Assembly (NCBI GenBank): GCA_031772625.1 | Contig: CM062817.1 | Coordinates: forward strand, 945,932,327-945,996,326 | DNA: 64,000 bases | Origin: Pinus tabuliformis | Taxonomy: Eukaryota > Streptophyta > Pinopsida > Pinales > Pinaceae | Reading direction: 5' to 3' | In this document: positions 46,844-58,545 of the stretch, piece by piece | How positions within the stretch are numbered: the first letter of the stretch is position 1 | Layout of the letters: each line of letters begins with the position of its first letter | Notes under the pieces: generated by a model | What the model was told of the DNA's origin: nothing | Database searches by the model: none | The model's input: the letters and a program-made list of their open reading frames with translations, nothing else | Program-made: the position numbers and the translations under genes

Positions 46844-49800
46844 TGTTATCACCCAGGTTGTCCTTAAAGCTCCTTAAAGGATACGGCCGAGGTAACCACA
46901 AATCAATCTTTGGACTGTAGGTCCTAGCCTACTCGCAATCAGAGAGGGTTCTCTCTTTATAATTTAGCTTTGTTGAAGATGATATTAGGCTAGCTAATAA
47001 GTTCAAGGGGGTTTTGTTTGTGTTTGGTTGGATGGGGGATTCTTTCAAACAGAGTTGGGATGCATAGTGTGAGAAGTTCAAACCATTGGGCATGGAGTCG
47101 TGGATTAGGCTTGCTGTTGCGTTTTCTTGGTCACAAGAGGAATACAGAGCAGGATAGCTACACATAAAACAATATCAAGCTAGAATAAGGATGAAATGAA
47201 GGTCAGTGAATGAAAGGCAACTAAGTAGCTCTCATTATGCTAACAGAGGGAAGGTGAATGAACATTTATATAGGAGAAATCAAGGATTCCTAAACAACAT
47301 CCATATATGAAGGAACTAGTGTAAATATGAGCCAATCAGTATTCATATTCAGGACTAATTCAGAGGAAAACATAGATAAATCACAGAAATTGAGAACAGA
47401 ATACAACTAAGTGAGCTCTGAACTATTCTTTCTTTCTGCTATTTAGATAGTGAAAAAATGATGGCATAAAACATATAAACTGTAAACAGAGATAAGAAAC
47501 AGTTATTGGGCTATGTAGAAGCGTTAGGATTCCATAGTCACTCTTTAGTCATTAAAACACAACAGCCAGTTCATCTCCCAAACATTCCAACGATCTTTGA
47601 TTATAGAGACTCTCAGAAAATACAGTGCAAGTCTAGAGAGGAAGTTATCGACCAACCAACCCTTTACATAAATACAGAGGGTTGTTTAAATAAAAAATAT
47701 TTACAAACATCCCTTGAACAGGTGCCAAAGGAGAAAATATCTCAAAATATCTATCAAAACAGAGCCAAAAGAGATCTGTGCAATAACTGCTTCGAATGCT
47801 AAGTTGTACTGGAAATAAATGCAATAAAATATCTAAAACAGCTGCACATGAGGGAGCAGCCTCATCAAAATGGCTCTTTAGGGCTGCACAGGGTCCTGCA
47901 GCTTCAAAAATGGGCTGAAAGAGTGCCTTGAGCCACGCGCTGTCCTCTGTGTGATAACTGCGCAATTAAGGAAGCAGCGCTGCTCCAAAAATATGACTGG
48001 GAACAATGTCTCTGCAATAACTCTGCCTTGAAAGCCTTCATCTATGCCTTTAGGTGGCTTTAAGGCAACAAAAGAAGTGTTGGTGAGCCTTAATGGCTGA
48101 ATGATGCTTTTTTGACTTTGCTGGGCTTGCTTTGCTTTCATCTGCTTTGAAAAACTGGACTGATACTCTTTGCCGCATCCTGATACACTTTGGCACTGAA
48201 TCTGGGCCTTTTCTCATCGCTGATACTTTTTAAACTGTCCCATCACCCCCTTCTACCTTTTAATGCAAAAATAACTGCTACGAATGTCCTCCGTGGCCAT
48301 TGGAATGCTATCGGCGCTCTGGCCGATCAAAGCTAGCTTTAAACTTTAAAAAATGGTGCAAACAGGAGGAAAAAGTGTTGCCGACTGTGCCGAGGCCGAA
48401 ACTGGCTATCTGAAGCAAAACTGGGCCTTGGAGTGATCTCAGAAAGCTTAGGGATGCATGAATTCCCTTATTGGGAGCCGGGCGCGGGCATATATGTGAA
48501 AATATGAACAAATGACGCCTTTTCTTTTACACATAAAAAGACCAATTTCTATGTAAAATTCGTGAAAAACATAGGCGGGAGCGACACTGTAGCGGAGATT
48601 AAATCCTGGCCGTGGGATCGCGTGAAGGCAGATCCAACAGCTGGCGCTAACTCGCATCGGGGTGGACCATTGGCCCCAACACATAAAACCTCCGAAATGC
48701 CGCAGACCCGAAATGCTTATATGCCCTTTCTTTATGGAGATCGGGTCCAGCCCATCGACGATTTTTAACAAAATCAATATGCGGACCCGAAATCCTTTAA
48801 AACTGCCCTTTAATATTTTGCGTATCCGGGATATAGGAGCACACAGTGCGGACCCTTTTGGACCCGATATGCCTTTATGCCGCGCTTTATTACTTTTCAG
48901 CTCCGCTGGTCGGAGCCATATAGGAGTGATGTGATTAAATATGGGCCGTTGATCTCTGGGCCTGAATGTGCGGCTGAGATTAACTCGGCAATTCGCTATC
49001 GGCGGGGTCATGGGGTTTCCACATAGAAATGCCGAAACCCATCGGACCCAATAAGTTATACAGGCCCTCTTTATTTTATTTCGGGTCTGACCCATCGGCG
49101 GGACCCAAATCAGCGGTTTTAACAGTGGAATGGGTCCGCGGACCCGAAAACCCTTAACACTGCATTTGATAAATCATCAGCTCCGCCAAATCAGAGCAAT
49201 ATATGGGGCGATGCGAAGTGGGGGACCGCGCGACAAGATCTGGGCCGTCAGATCTGGGGCCCAAAAATGGATGGCTGCGATTATATCGGGACTTCGGCAA
49301 TCGGCGGGGCAGAGGGTTGACATATATGTGATCGCCGAACTGCGCGGACCCAATATACTATTACCGGTCCACTTTATATGTTTTCGGGTCCGGCCCATCG
49401 GCGCTATGCCCCATGCCTTGAGACTTAGCCATTTTCGCTTATATATGCCACTGCCCCCTCCCGATAGCGATATCGTATCGGAGGGGGATCAAACAGATCT
49501 TTATCTCATCGGAGCACACTTTTTATGAAAAGGCAAGGCAAATGAATTCGGAGGGGTTATATATGATGTTTTAAACATATGATTGCCCCCTCCCGATAGC
49601 GATATCGCATCGGAGGGGGTCCGATAGCCAAAAAAGGGAGGATTTTATCCTTTTTTGAAGGTTTTTCATGGTTTTTGCATGGTTTTTGTATTCTTATGCC
49701 TTGGAAGGAGTCCAAAGGCACTTAGGGGAAAAGTGATGTGATTTTGAGAGGGGTTTAGTGGCCAAAGAGGGTTTCATGCCTTATAAAGGAAAACCAAGGC

Positions 49801-50864
49801 CAAAGAGATGATTTTTATACATATGAAGGGAAACTATGCAAAGGAATGAGTCCTTATGCATTTGGAAGATGGTCAGAGGGGTCAATGAGGGTTCTTGCTG
49901 AGTTTCAGATAAACTTAGCAATTCCCAAGGATGTATATGGTTATTTTTCAACCAAGGGGAGGGGATAAGTATATAGGGGAGTTATAGAGATAGTTTTAGT
50001 AGGGGAAGGGAAAAGTGATAGGGAGTTACATAATAAAGTTAGTAGTTAATATGATAATGATGAGAAAAAGCGCTAAGAATGAAGTCTTAGGCTATCAATG
50101 GAGGAAAATGACTGATAGAAGAAGTGTGAACATTCCTTTAGTGAAGCAGATCTTCACCAAGGCAGATGATATGGAGAATGATGAATCTAAGAGGTATCAA
50201 TCAGATCTTGACCTCTTTAGGGGAAGTTAGTGAGTGATTTGGGAAAGAGGGAGAAGGGGGAAGTTAGACATGCATTTCTTGAAGTCCTCCAACTGAAAAA
50301 TCACCTTCAACTTGTGATATGATAGATATAACACTTGACATTATGAAATGGATCACAAGCCATGATTCTGCAACCACAAAGCTACCTACCCGACCTATTC
50401 ACCTAGATTTTTCTCTTCTTTTTGGTTTGGGTGCACTTGAACTAGCATACCCAGCTTTTTGTTCTTTTCTTCTTGTTGTCCTCCTATCTACAACTACACT
50501 TATTGCATCCAGGGGCTCAGATTAAGCTGTTGAGCACCCTTGTTTCTCTACCTATCTACAAATCTGCCAAGATTAAGCTGTTTGGACAGGTGTTCATTCT
50601 CTATATTCTACAACAGGAAATTGAAACCTAGGGAAACCAAGATTAAGCTGTTTGGACCTCCCTTAGCTGAAAAGTCATCAAAAATGGATCAACCCATCAA
50701 AAATGGAACACAACAGTGGCATTTAGACTAGCACACTCTCATGGATACTTCTCTGGCCATCTGTAGCAAATATGGAGCATTGCAACAAGAAAAGTATGAC
50801 ATATTTGGCATGTAAAAATGTCGATCATGAAAGATGATTAACCTGCTGTAGCAGGAGGCTAACA
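46844..50864 (-). repeat. 5' LTR of element B (4021 bp)
   Basis: Partner of 35882-39916. TATA box (minus, TATATAAA) at 47265-47272; transcription should start just left of it. Confidence 0.93.
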
Positions 50865-51320
50865 AGTCTAAAGGTACCACTACACGCAGTGACTTTTTCT
50901 CGAAAATAATCTTGCGCTTCTTTATATTTATCACTCCATTCATGTTGGTGGAGCAATCTATTCCTAGTAGCACGGGATAGGGGTTTCTTTCATCAATAAT
51001 CTCTATCACTTCGAAATCTGCAAGTGCGCTTGCACCTTTGATATCCACCATTATTCCTTGCAATATTCCCATAGGTAGGATATTTTGTTGGTTCACCATT
51101 CGCAATTAAATAGGATACCATTGCAATGCAGGCCTACCCATGTGCTCCCATGTCTTCTTTGGCAAGACGTTCGTGTCCGATCCTAGATCCAAAATCACTT
51201 GATCCATTTCATATTCCCCTATCTGCACGATCAATCTCATCTCCCTCTTGTTCGCATTGTGTGCTTCCCGAGCTTCTAAGCTACGCGCGGTTCTCCTGGC
51301 ATGGCTCCAGCGCATCTAGT
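50865..51320 (-). CDS. Element F aspartic protease, adjoining B's insertion site
   Basis: V-I-L-D-L-G-S-D-T-N-V-L-P-K-K-T-W-E near 51180, N-I-L-P-M-G-I-L-Q-G flap, F-E-V-I-E-I-I-D and Y-P-V-L-L-G-I-D near 50970, then a short V-V-V-P-L-D end at B's LTR. The L-G-S-D form is common in one group of plant Ty3-like proteases. Confidence 0.75.
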
Positions 51321-53590
51321 GATGAGTTCTTGCAGCCCCTTCATAGCTTTACTGTCACACAATAGCTTTATGCATGTTTCCAAAAATGTAGTGAGCATTG
51401 ATGGGTCTATTTCTGGTTCCATTTTGTCTTTTCTTCCCGGAGTGGAGGCATCCGCGAATCTCTTCTTAGCTTCCATGAATGTCTCCTTAACATGCTCTAA
51501 ATCACATTCTAGTTCCTTTATTGGAGCCTTGCGAACCCAGACACTTTCTTCGGGCTTCTTGCCTTTGTCATCTCCTCTCATGATACCACTACGGAGCACA
51601 ATATTTACATTCGGGTCTTCCTCGCGCAACTTAGACCTCATCATTTGTAGGTTCTAAGTCAAGGGAGATTGGAGCGCTCCTTTATTGGGAAACCTCGCTA
51701 TCAGCATGGGACAGTCCTCTGTCTCATGATCAAACTAGGTACAATATAAGCATGATGGTCTTGTCAGATTTGTACAATCACGGGCATAATGCCCTGGCCC
51801 TTTGCAATTGTAACATATCAGCTAGCCGTAACCTCTTCCTAGTCCCATTCCACCTCAACCTCATCCGCATCCTTGAAATCCAATGTGCACCATCCCCGCA
51901 TTTTGATCGAGGGCCCTTGTTTTGGTATGGACTCTGTAGGTAGGAGTCTGATCCATCATCAGTTCATAACTTCTACAGGTATGCTCATCGTGGCCTACTG
52001 ACCTACAGAAATTACAGAACAACTATTGGTAATTTTGCGTATACTTTTGTAATAGATGGCAGTCATCTATAGCATGCTTTCCTCCTATCTGATAAATCAT
52101 GCACCATAATGTAGGCGCCGCGCTCAGTCCTTCTTGTGCCTCCGATCTCAATGGCATTGGTCCTCCTCCCGCCAAGTAGTTCGCGAAGACTAGACAATGC
52201 TCCTTGTCATGTCCTTGGCCCTTGCACTTTATGCACCATACCTCCTCGTGCACTTCTAGGCGAGCTGCCCTTTCTTATTTCAAACTCTACATCTCAAGGC
52301 ACAATTTTTTCAACTGCACATGGATCTATTGAACTCCTAGGTTAGGATCTTGTATCGGGGTCTCATGCAGTCTCATTGCAATCTCTAATGTCTCGGTCTG
52401 AGTGGTTATCTTCTGTTGTGACAACGTGTTCCTTAGATGCAACATCAGCGATGCTACAAACCATACATGGTGTTTCCCATCCATCAAGGTCATATTGGCT
52501 TCTTGAATTGTACACTTCAGTCTCTGTTCCAGCTCCTGGGGGTCTCACTGAAGCATCGCAATCTCCTTAAATCCAATAATGGATTGTGTCTCTCATTTTG
52601 GCCTGCTAAATTCCTTGTTTAGCATAGCTTGGATATCCACGATCCCTACGTTCAAATTTTCAGTGGAATTATTAATGTACCAAGTCAGTGCGCAATCCTG
52701 CAACGCGCTGACCAGTGTTTCTTTCTTTATATCGTCATCGGTCACTCCCTGTGCTTCCCATATAGCCTTTACCATGAATCAAAACTGGTCTGCATCTTTG
52801 TTCCCTACTCCTTTGAACACCGCAACTTTATCGAGCTTTACATATTGAACTATGGTGGTGGCGAAGGTGGTGTGGGCGAAGACAGGGGTGAAGATGGTGA
52901 AACTGGTGGTGGTGTAGGTGGGGGTGGTATACACGGAATTCGTTTCTTTATCAGACTGATAATACTTCTTGGTGAAACTTTTGCGAGCTCTCCTCGCTCT
53001 CTCATGGAGGTTAAATCAAGGGGCTAGTTTCTAGTTCTACGCTACATTTGTTTCTACAGATCCTCCCACTTTGTGTAGCCCCAAACATCATTTTATTCGC
53101 ATAACCTTCTTTTCACACAATAGAATTTTAATCCAAGTGTTCAAATATTTAATGTACTTACCTTGCGGTACTTCGAGGAAGCGTTGTTCCACCTTATTAT
53201 AGCTGAATGAAGTATCTACCATGAACTCAATGATAAATCCTCCTATAATTCAATTGAGCCAGTGATCCACAGCGTGCGCGGCCTTATCTTCTGATGCTTC
53301 TAGTCTTCACACCAACTCTGGAGTCCACACAATAGGTTTGTCGAGCCTACAACTTCCTTGACATTTTGCTAGCTTCGCGATCCACTCGTACAACTCAGAG
53401 GGGAAGGATGCAAAGAAAATTTCATGGATTTCTGTATATAAGCAACAATCTAACCACTCTTCCTTTGATAATCGTGGATTCTTGTTTTCCTACGCCACAA
53501 ACTCATGAATCTTTCTGTCCAACCACTCTTCAATTCCTTTCTTTATCAGATTCCAGTGATACGAAATCAGACATCTCTATGCAGATCCTC
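51321..53590 (-). pseudogene. Element F first gag region and zinc knuckle
   Basis: Right to left: weakly coding sequence (53000-53590), a capsid-like piece near 52600-52775 (E-T-L-V-S-A-L-Q-D-C-A-L-T-W-Y), a CCHC knuckle C-I-K-C-K-G-Q-G-H-D-K-E-H-C near 52230, and a second Cys/His-bearing segment W-C-M-I-Y-Q-I-G-G-K-H-A-I-D-D-C near 52090. A charged linker (51280-51640) leads into the protease. Heavily broken. Confidence 0.65.
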
Positions 53591-53608
53591 ATCCCAACAA
53601 CGAAACCA
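53591..53608 (-). other. Primer binding site of element F
   Basis: Minus strand TGGTTTCGTTGTTGGGAT, two bases inside the LTR. It resembles the plant Ty3 site TGGCGCCGTTGCCGGGGA with several changes. This fixes F's direction. Confidence 0.65.
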
Positions 53609-53610
53609 TT

Positions 53611-54501
53611 TGTTGGCTTATGGGGGCCTAACCTAGGTTTAGAGTTAAATTAGCCAAACAAATCCCGGTACTACTAGCTCTTTCAGAAACAGTCCATGGA
53701 GCGCACACTGAGGTCTCACCCGAAGTAGTATGGGAGAGTGCTAGAACCAGGTTTCACGCCCTGGAGATGTCTGATGAATTCAAGTGGTACATAGTTTTAC
53801 CCTGTGTGCAAGTCACTTTATGCACTTTCCCATACCTTGCAGCCTGGTATAGTCCCTTCGCGTAGCCCTACTCAGGGGTTGAATGCTGCACTTCTTCGTT
53901 ATTACCCAAGATCTTACTGGTATTCCAATGCTAGTTGATTATTTTAGCCTACTTGTGTGCTTTAAGTTATACTTAACAACATAAACCATTCATACATGTG
54001 CCCGCAGTAAATAAACAGTATATTTGCAAATTATATCAAACATGCATTAACCCAAGAAAAGATATACAAAATTATGATAAAACTTCTCTTTATTAATCCT
54101 TCCTTGGTTACAGACTTGACTCTACCCTATGCACTCAACTGCAGGGGTCCGCGCACTCAGCTGCGGACTATTAGGCCTCTGCACACTCAGCTGCAGATCC
54201 ATATCCTACTTTACGACCCAAAGACACACTTCACTCAGTTCCTTAGACTCTCTTCCTATCTCTCTTCTCTACCTCTTTTACAATTAGAGCCTCACTCTAT
54301 TTATACAATCCCATGGTCTATGGACCATGGGTAAGTCTATCCAACTAACATTACATTACAAAACTAGGGCAGACAACCCTGTGACTCTATCATACTTTTC
54401 GTGCTACGAGCCCGCAATTCGCGGAGCTTAACAACAAGATTGGGTCAAAACTTAGGCATTGAGCCCCAAAACATGCCTTGGGGGGGATTCCATGCCCAAC
54501 A
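53611..54501 (-). repeat. 5' LTR of element F
   Basis: 891 bp, about 15% different from 30062-31000. Minus-strand TATA box (TATAAATA) at 54298-54305. Confidence 0.9.
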
Positions 54502-55687
54502 AAACCTATTTTACCTCCAGCATGAGGTAAAACATCTTTTTGTGAACAAGCTCAGTTTTACAAAATACATAGAAGCAAATGAAATCTATAGAAAAATGGT
54601 GAATATTAAATTACTAGATTTAGAGACTTGGGAGAAATTAAATGATTTACTATAAAAATGCAAATTAAAAGTGAAAATAGAGCAGTAAAAGAAAAGCAGA
54701 AGGCCAGCTCAAATGAAAGAGTATCAGTTAAAAGACAAAGTAAAAAGATAGCTAGCATAGAAGACCAACAATAGACGAGAAAATGTTGCAAAAGATCTGA
54801 GAGCACAGCCTAATAAACAGGGATAGATTGCAACAGTTGAATATCTATCTCTATCTTCTTGCATGAATATATTTCTTTTTTTTAGATTGATTCCCAAAAT
54901 AGTTTGGGATATTTTGTAATAAGTTTTTGTATAAATACTTCATAATTCAGAGTATAGGTGGTGGATTGCTAGAAATTTCTCTAGTTGTATTGATCTGAAA
55001 CCTAAGGGTTCACTGTATCATTTTTCAAGTCGGTAGGCTGGATTGAGTAATAAAGATATTGCATTATAGGATTCATGTGTTGAGCTACTTCAGTGAAGTA
55101 TTTTCTTTTTGTCAAATTGTTATTTTCTTAAGCATGTTATCTAAATTGAATGAGTTAACTGGAAATTTAGTACAAAATTTGTTTAAGTACACTCTGTCTT
55201 GAACAATTAATCATTTTAATGTTTTCTTCTGATATCTAGAGTAGGGAATCCTTCATTTCTCCCTAGTTTCGATTCACCCCTACCATTTCCTTCATTATCT
55301 AGTTTGAGGAACCCTTAATTGCTCCTTGACCCCGATTGAAAACCACTTCACCATCTAGCCTTAAGATCTAAATTTACTCAGCTACCTTGCCCTGTAAACA
55401 ATATATTTATAACTTGATCCAATCCTATTTTCTTGAAACTTGACCCCATAGCCCAATGGTAAAGGACATCCCTATATCCATCTAAGTCAGTGATCCCACC
55501 ACCAAATCTAAATCAAAACCCAAGAACAATCATAACTAGCCTAAAATCAATTATCTAAACAAATTTAAATCATAAAGAGAGAGCCCTCTTTGAGCATTAG
55601 GAAGGCTAGATCCTAATCTCTAAAGTAGGTTTGTGGTTACCTCTATCATTTCTTTCATAACTCTAAAGAAAATTTGGAGTGATAACA
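54502..55687 (+). repeat. End of H copy 2 and right part of element C's 5' LTR
   Basis: Coding-like H sequence resumes after F (F-T-K-Y-I-E-A-N-E-I-Y, L-L-D-L-E-T-W-E) to about 54850. A TATA-like word (TATAAATA) follows at about 54931 and an AATAAAG poly(A)-like word near 55048. The block ends GTGATAACA just before a primer site, exactly as B's LTR ends, so the last 800 bp at least are the R/U5 side of an LTR. Where this LTR starts is unclear; it may reach back into the H coding sequence. Confidence 0.5.
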
Positions 55688-55690
55688 TAT

Positions 55691-55708
55691 TGGAGACCAT
55701 ACTGGGGA
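55691..55708 (+). other. Primer binding site of element C
   Basis: TGGAGACCATACTGGGGA, three bases after the LTR end at 55687. It aligns with B's site and with the following bases in B, and gives C the plus orientation. Confidence 0.65.
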
Positions 55709-55781
55709 ACAGTCCTCAATTTGATAAAACTTTAAGGAAATCTTAAATCTCATCTTTTTTCACCTTAAGGTCATTTTAGAA

Positions 55782-57503
55782 TTGTTAAAAGGTTTCATAA
55801 AACAACTAAAAATTAAAATTCCGCCTCCCAAAAGAACACACTATACCAGAGCAAATCCAGTTCCAAACCCTCCTACAATAGTTGATGATCGTGACAGAAT
55901 TTTAAGAAAACCAAAAAAGGTAGAAACTCAAGGAAGTAATAGTCAGTTAATTATAGAAAATTCCCTCACTAAGGAGTTATCAAGTTTAGAGGATATTCAA
56001 TTTGATTTATCATTTGAGATTTCTTTCTTTAGAACCAAATCAGAAAATTCAATTCATGAAACTATAATAGATCCTAATTTTATTCAATTCATTGAGTCAA
56101 AGAAGGTTCCTATACATCCAGATTTAGATCAACATGTTTTGGATACTTTTGAAAAACTAGAAGCTCTAACCTCAACCTTGATTAGGCATATAGACGAGGC
56201 CTATCTTCAACAATCAGTTGAATTAGCTGCCTTAACTGCTGCTAACCCTGAAATTTCTACAGAGTCTTCAAAAACTCTAAATACAACTTCATTTACTACC
56301 ACCTCACCTATAATATCCACCACAGTTCATTCCCCTAAACCATTTACTCCTCAACTTCGTCTTTAGCTGAGCATCTCAAGTTTTTAAGCTCATCTATAGC
56401 CATCTCAAGTCCTTCTCCAAGCACCACTACTTTTCCCCCCAGTCAAACCAAAATCTCAGCCATGGCAGATAGATATGCACCTTTGGTCTTACCAGCTCAA
56501 CTACATGCCATGCCCCAAGATTATCAAAGTAAGATCTTTCTATTTGATGCTACTGGTCAGTATACTTCCCAACATCATGTGAATAAAATGATTGATTACT
56601 TTGAATTACACGAGATTGATGAGTTTGATGTGCAAATGAGGTTATTTTCCCAAACACTAACATGGGATGTTAAAAGATGGTTCAAAGATTTACCTGCTAA
56701 TCATATTGCAGATTTAGCTGCTTTCCATAGATTGTTTATTGATAGATGGGAAAGAAGGAAAAACCCTCTACAAATAATTTTTGAATATCGAAACATTAGA
56801 AGAGCTCCTAATGAGTCTATTCAGGATTATTGTACTAGATTCAACCATGTCTATAATGTGATCCCAGCTAATACCAAACCTCCACTAGACTTGGCACTTA
56901 TCAAATTTCCTGATAGTTTTGACATTGATATGTCTTACCAGTTGAGGGAAAGAAACCCTGAAACATTGGAACAAATGTAAAGTAATGTTGTTAGCGCAGA
57001 AGCCAATTTATTAGCTAAGAAAGCTAGGATGAGAATTGAGAAAAGAGTTACCATTAAATAGGAACCATCCACTTCAGATAGATAGTTTAGCTAAAAGCGT
57101 AGAAAGAATAATGGATAGATTAGAAAAAATGGAAAGAAAATCTCAGTGGGAAAATCAAAAAGCACCCCCAATTAGACACCCCAACTTCAGGTAAAATCCT
57201 AATACTGGAAAAACAAGAGATGATATACGAGATCAATAGATTAGACCTCCTTTCTAGGAAAATTATGTTAGGGGTTCACAAAACCATGAAGAACAGGAGG
57301 ACACCCACATAAAACTATTAGGGATAAAAAAGGAAGATGTTGTTTTTACTAATCAAGAAGTATAGGAATTGTACATATTACAACAATTGCGATTAAAATC
57401 TGTAGAGTCCTTTGACTACAAACAAGGCTATGAATCTACCATCTATGAAGTTCACAAACAGTATAGCCTTAGAAGCAAAATGAACACTGAAATTCCCACT
57501 AAG
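55782..57503 (+). pseudogene. Element C Gag
   Basis: The N-terminal extension (55782-56366) is Pro/Ser/Thr-rich with an acidic middle. The capsid domain begins M-A-D-R-Y-A-P-L at 56462, with Y-F-E-L-H-E-I, W-F-K-D-L-P, F-I-D-R-W-E-R-R, D-Y-C-T-R-F-N-H-V-Y-N and F-P-D-S-F-D-I-D-M-S-Y-Q-L-R-E-R. A tail near 57405-57460 (F-D-Y-K-Q-G-Y-E-S-T-I-Y-E-V-H-K-Q) matches B's. Homology with B's Gag is clear throughout. Confidence 0.8.
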
Positions 57504-58545
57504 TGTTGTTGGGAAAAGTGTCTACTCAGAATGCCCCTATCCACTAAGGTGTGACAGTGCCTTAGCAACAAACAAGGAAAACTACTTTCGTATTCTTCTT
57601 TATGAACTGTAAATGAAGAGGAATAGGATGAACTAACCTATGTCTTGCGCTAATCCTTTGATCCAATCTCTCTCCTCTTTGACAGCTTCCAGCTACCTGA
57701 TCCTTCACTCGCCCAGCTACACCAAGTTCCTGCAAGATCACAGAAGAGGAAAACTACACAAAGACATGGATTTACATTCATAAATAGCTTAGGATCATAT
57801 TTAAGCTAAACATGCATATATAACAAAACATCATTGATACACAAGCATGTAGGAGAAACTCAAATAGTTTTATTGATATAACAAGAAGATCCAGGAGGAG
57901 ATACAACCAAGTGAGTCCCGATCCAGCATCAACCTCCCAGCAAAGGAATCCCTTCTTCACCTCCAACAAAGCATAAATCACCCAATGTACTGATCTCAAT
58001 CTCAAAACCAACAGAAATTCTCTGCAAAGTACAAAATTCCAGCCTCCGGATCTCTGGGATGAGGGATCCATATATAGATGTATGCAGAGAGGATGAGTCA
58101 GCTTACGATTTGACTTGTGGCTTCTCTCTATCAGTTCTTGCTTCCACTTGGAGACTGAGAGCCTCTTACTCATCCTTGGTCAAACTCAGTGAGGCAAGTG
58201 TCATTGAGGAAGATTCTGGAAGCTTCCATTGTCTGTCCACCTCGCGGAATGACACTGCCATTTGTCATTTCCCGCTCAGCGCACCCTGGTAGTGCATTTA
58301 GGTGCATTGCAACGCACCTAGCTAGTGTACTGGGGTGCTATGCAACGCAGTTGGCTAGTGGAGCAGCTGAAATGATCCTGATTTGACTGATTTTGAGCAG
58401 TTTCTGGTGGAGAACTTCTGGGAGAAGCTGTAGTTGGTTGACCTTGTTCGTCTAGGGGTAGGAACAACACTTTTAGGGACTTAGGATCCCTTGGTTTATG
58501 GACATTTCATGCTTAGAGCTGTAAGGCACAAAAATGTCTATAACA
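57504..58545 (-). repeat. 3' LTR of element D
   Basis: 1042 bp, minus strand, with TGTTGTTGGG at its plus-strand left end. TATA box (minus, CTATATATGG) at 58067-58076. Inverted partner at about 61157-62062. U3 holds GGTGCGTTGC / CAACGCACC words near 58280-58350. Confidence 0.85.

Larger units (their letters stand above)
35882..50864 (-). mobile_element. Element B: Ty3/Tat-like LTR retrotransposon with 4-kb LTRs, inside F
   Basis: 14,983 bp. LTRs of 4035 bp (35882-39916) and 4021 bp (46844-50864), about 2-3% different by eye. The 5-bp flanks GGTCT/AGTCT are a duplication with one mismatch. Minus-strand order: LTR, primer site, gag, protease, an extra RNase H, RT, RNase H, integrase, short 3' region, LTR. 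All parts are recognisable, with about five interruptions. It inserted into F's coding region just after the protease. The same gag family occurs in element C. Confidence 0.93.
30062..54501 (-). mobile_element. Element F: old RT-less LTR element with two gag-like domains, split by B
   Basis: LTRs TGTTGGCTTA...CCCAACA at 30062-31000 (939 bp) and 53611-54501 (891 bp), about 15% different, so this is the oldest datable insertion here. The flanking bases AAACG and AAACC are a 5-bp duplication with one mismatch. Without the inserted B (35882-50864), F is about 9.5 kb. Minus-strand parts: LTR, primer site, gag with CCHC knuckle, protease, second gag-like domain, coiled-coil extra ORF, LTR. No RT, RNase H or integrase was found, so it was probably non-autonomous. 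Broken in many places. Confidence 0.88.
55688..57503 (+). mobile_element. Element C: 5' part of a Tat-like element related to B, cut by D
   Basis: It runs plus-strand from the primer site through gag and stops at D's LTR. The right-hand remainder is not in the window. Gag and leader align with B's, but are clearly diverged. Broken in several places. Confidence 0.8.

Noticed and set aside
55440-55500. tRNA-like A box (TAGCCCAATGG)
   Set aside because: No B box follows and no cloverleaf can be drawn; it lies in the R/U5 side of an LTR.
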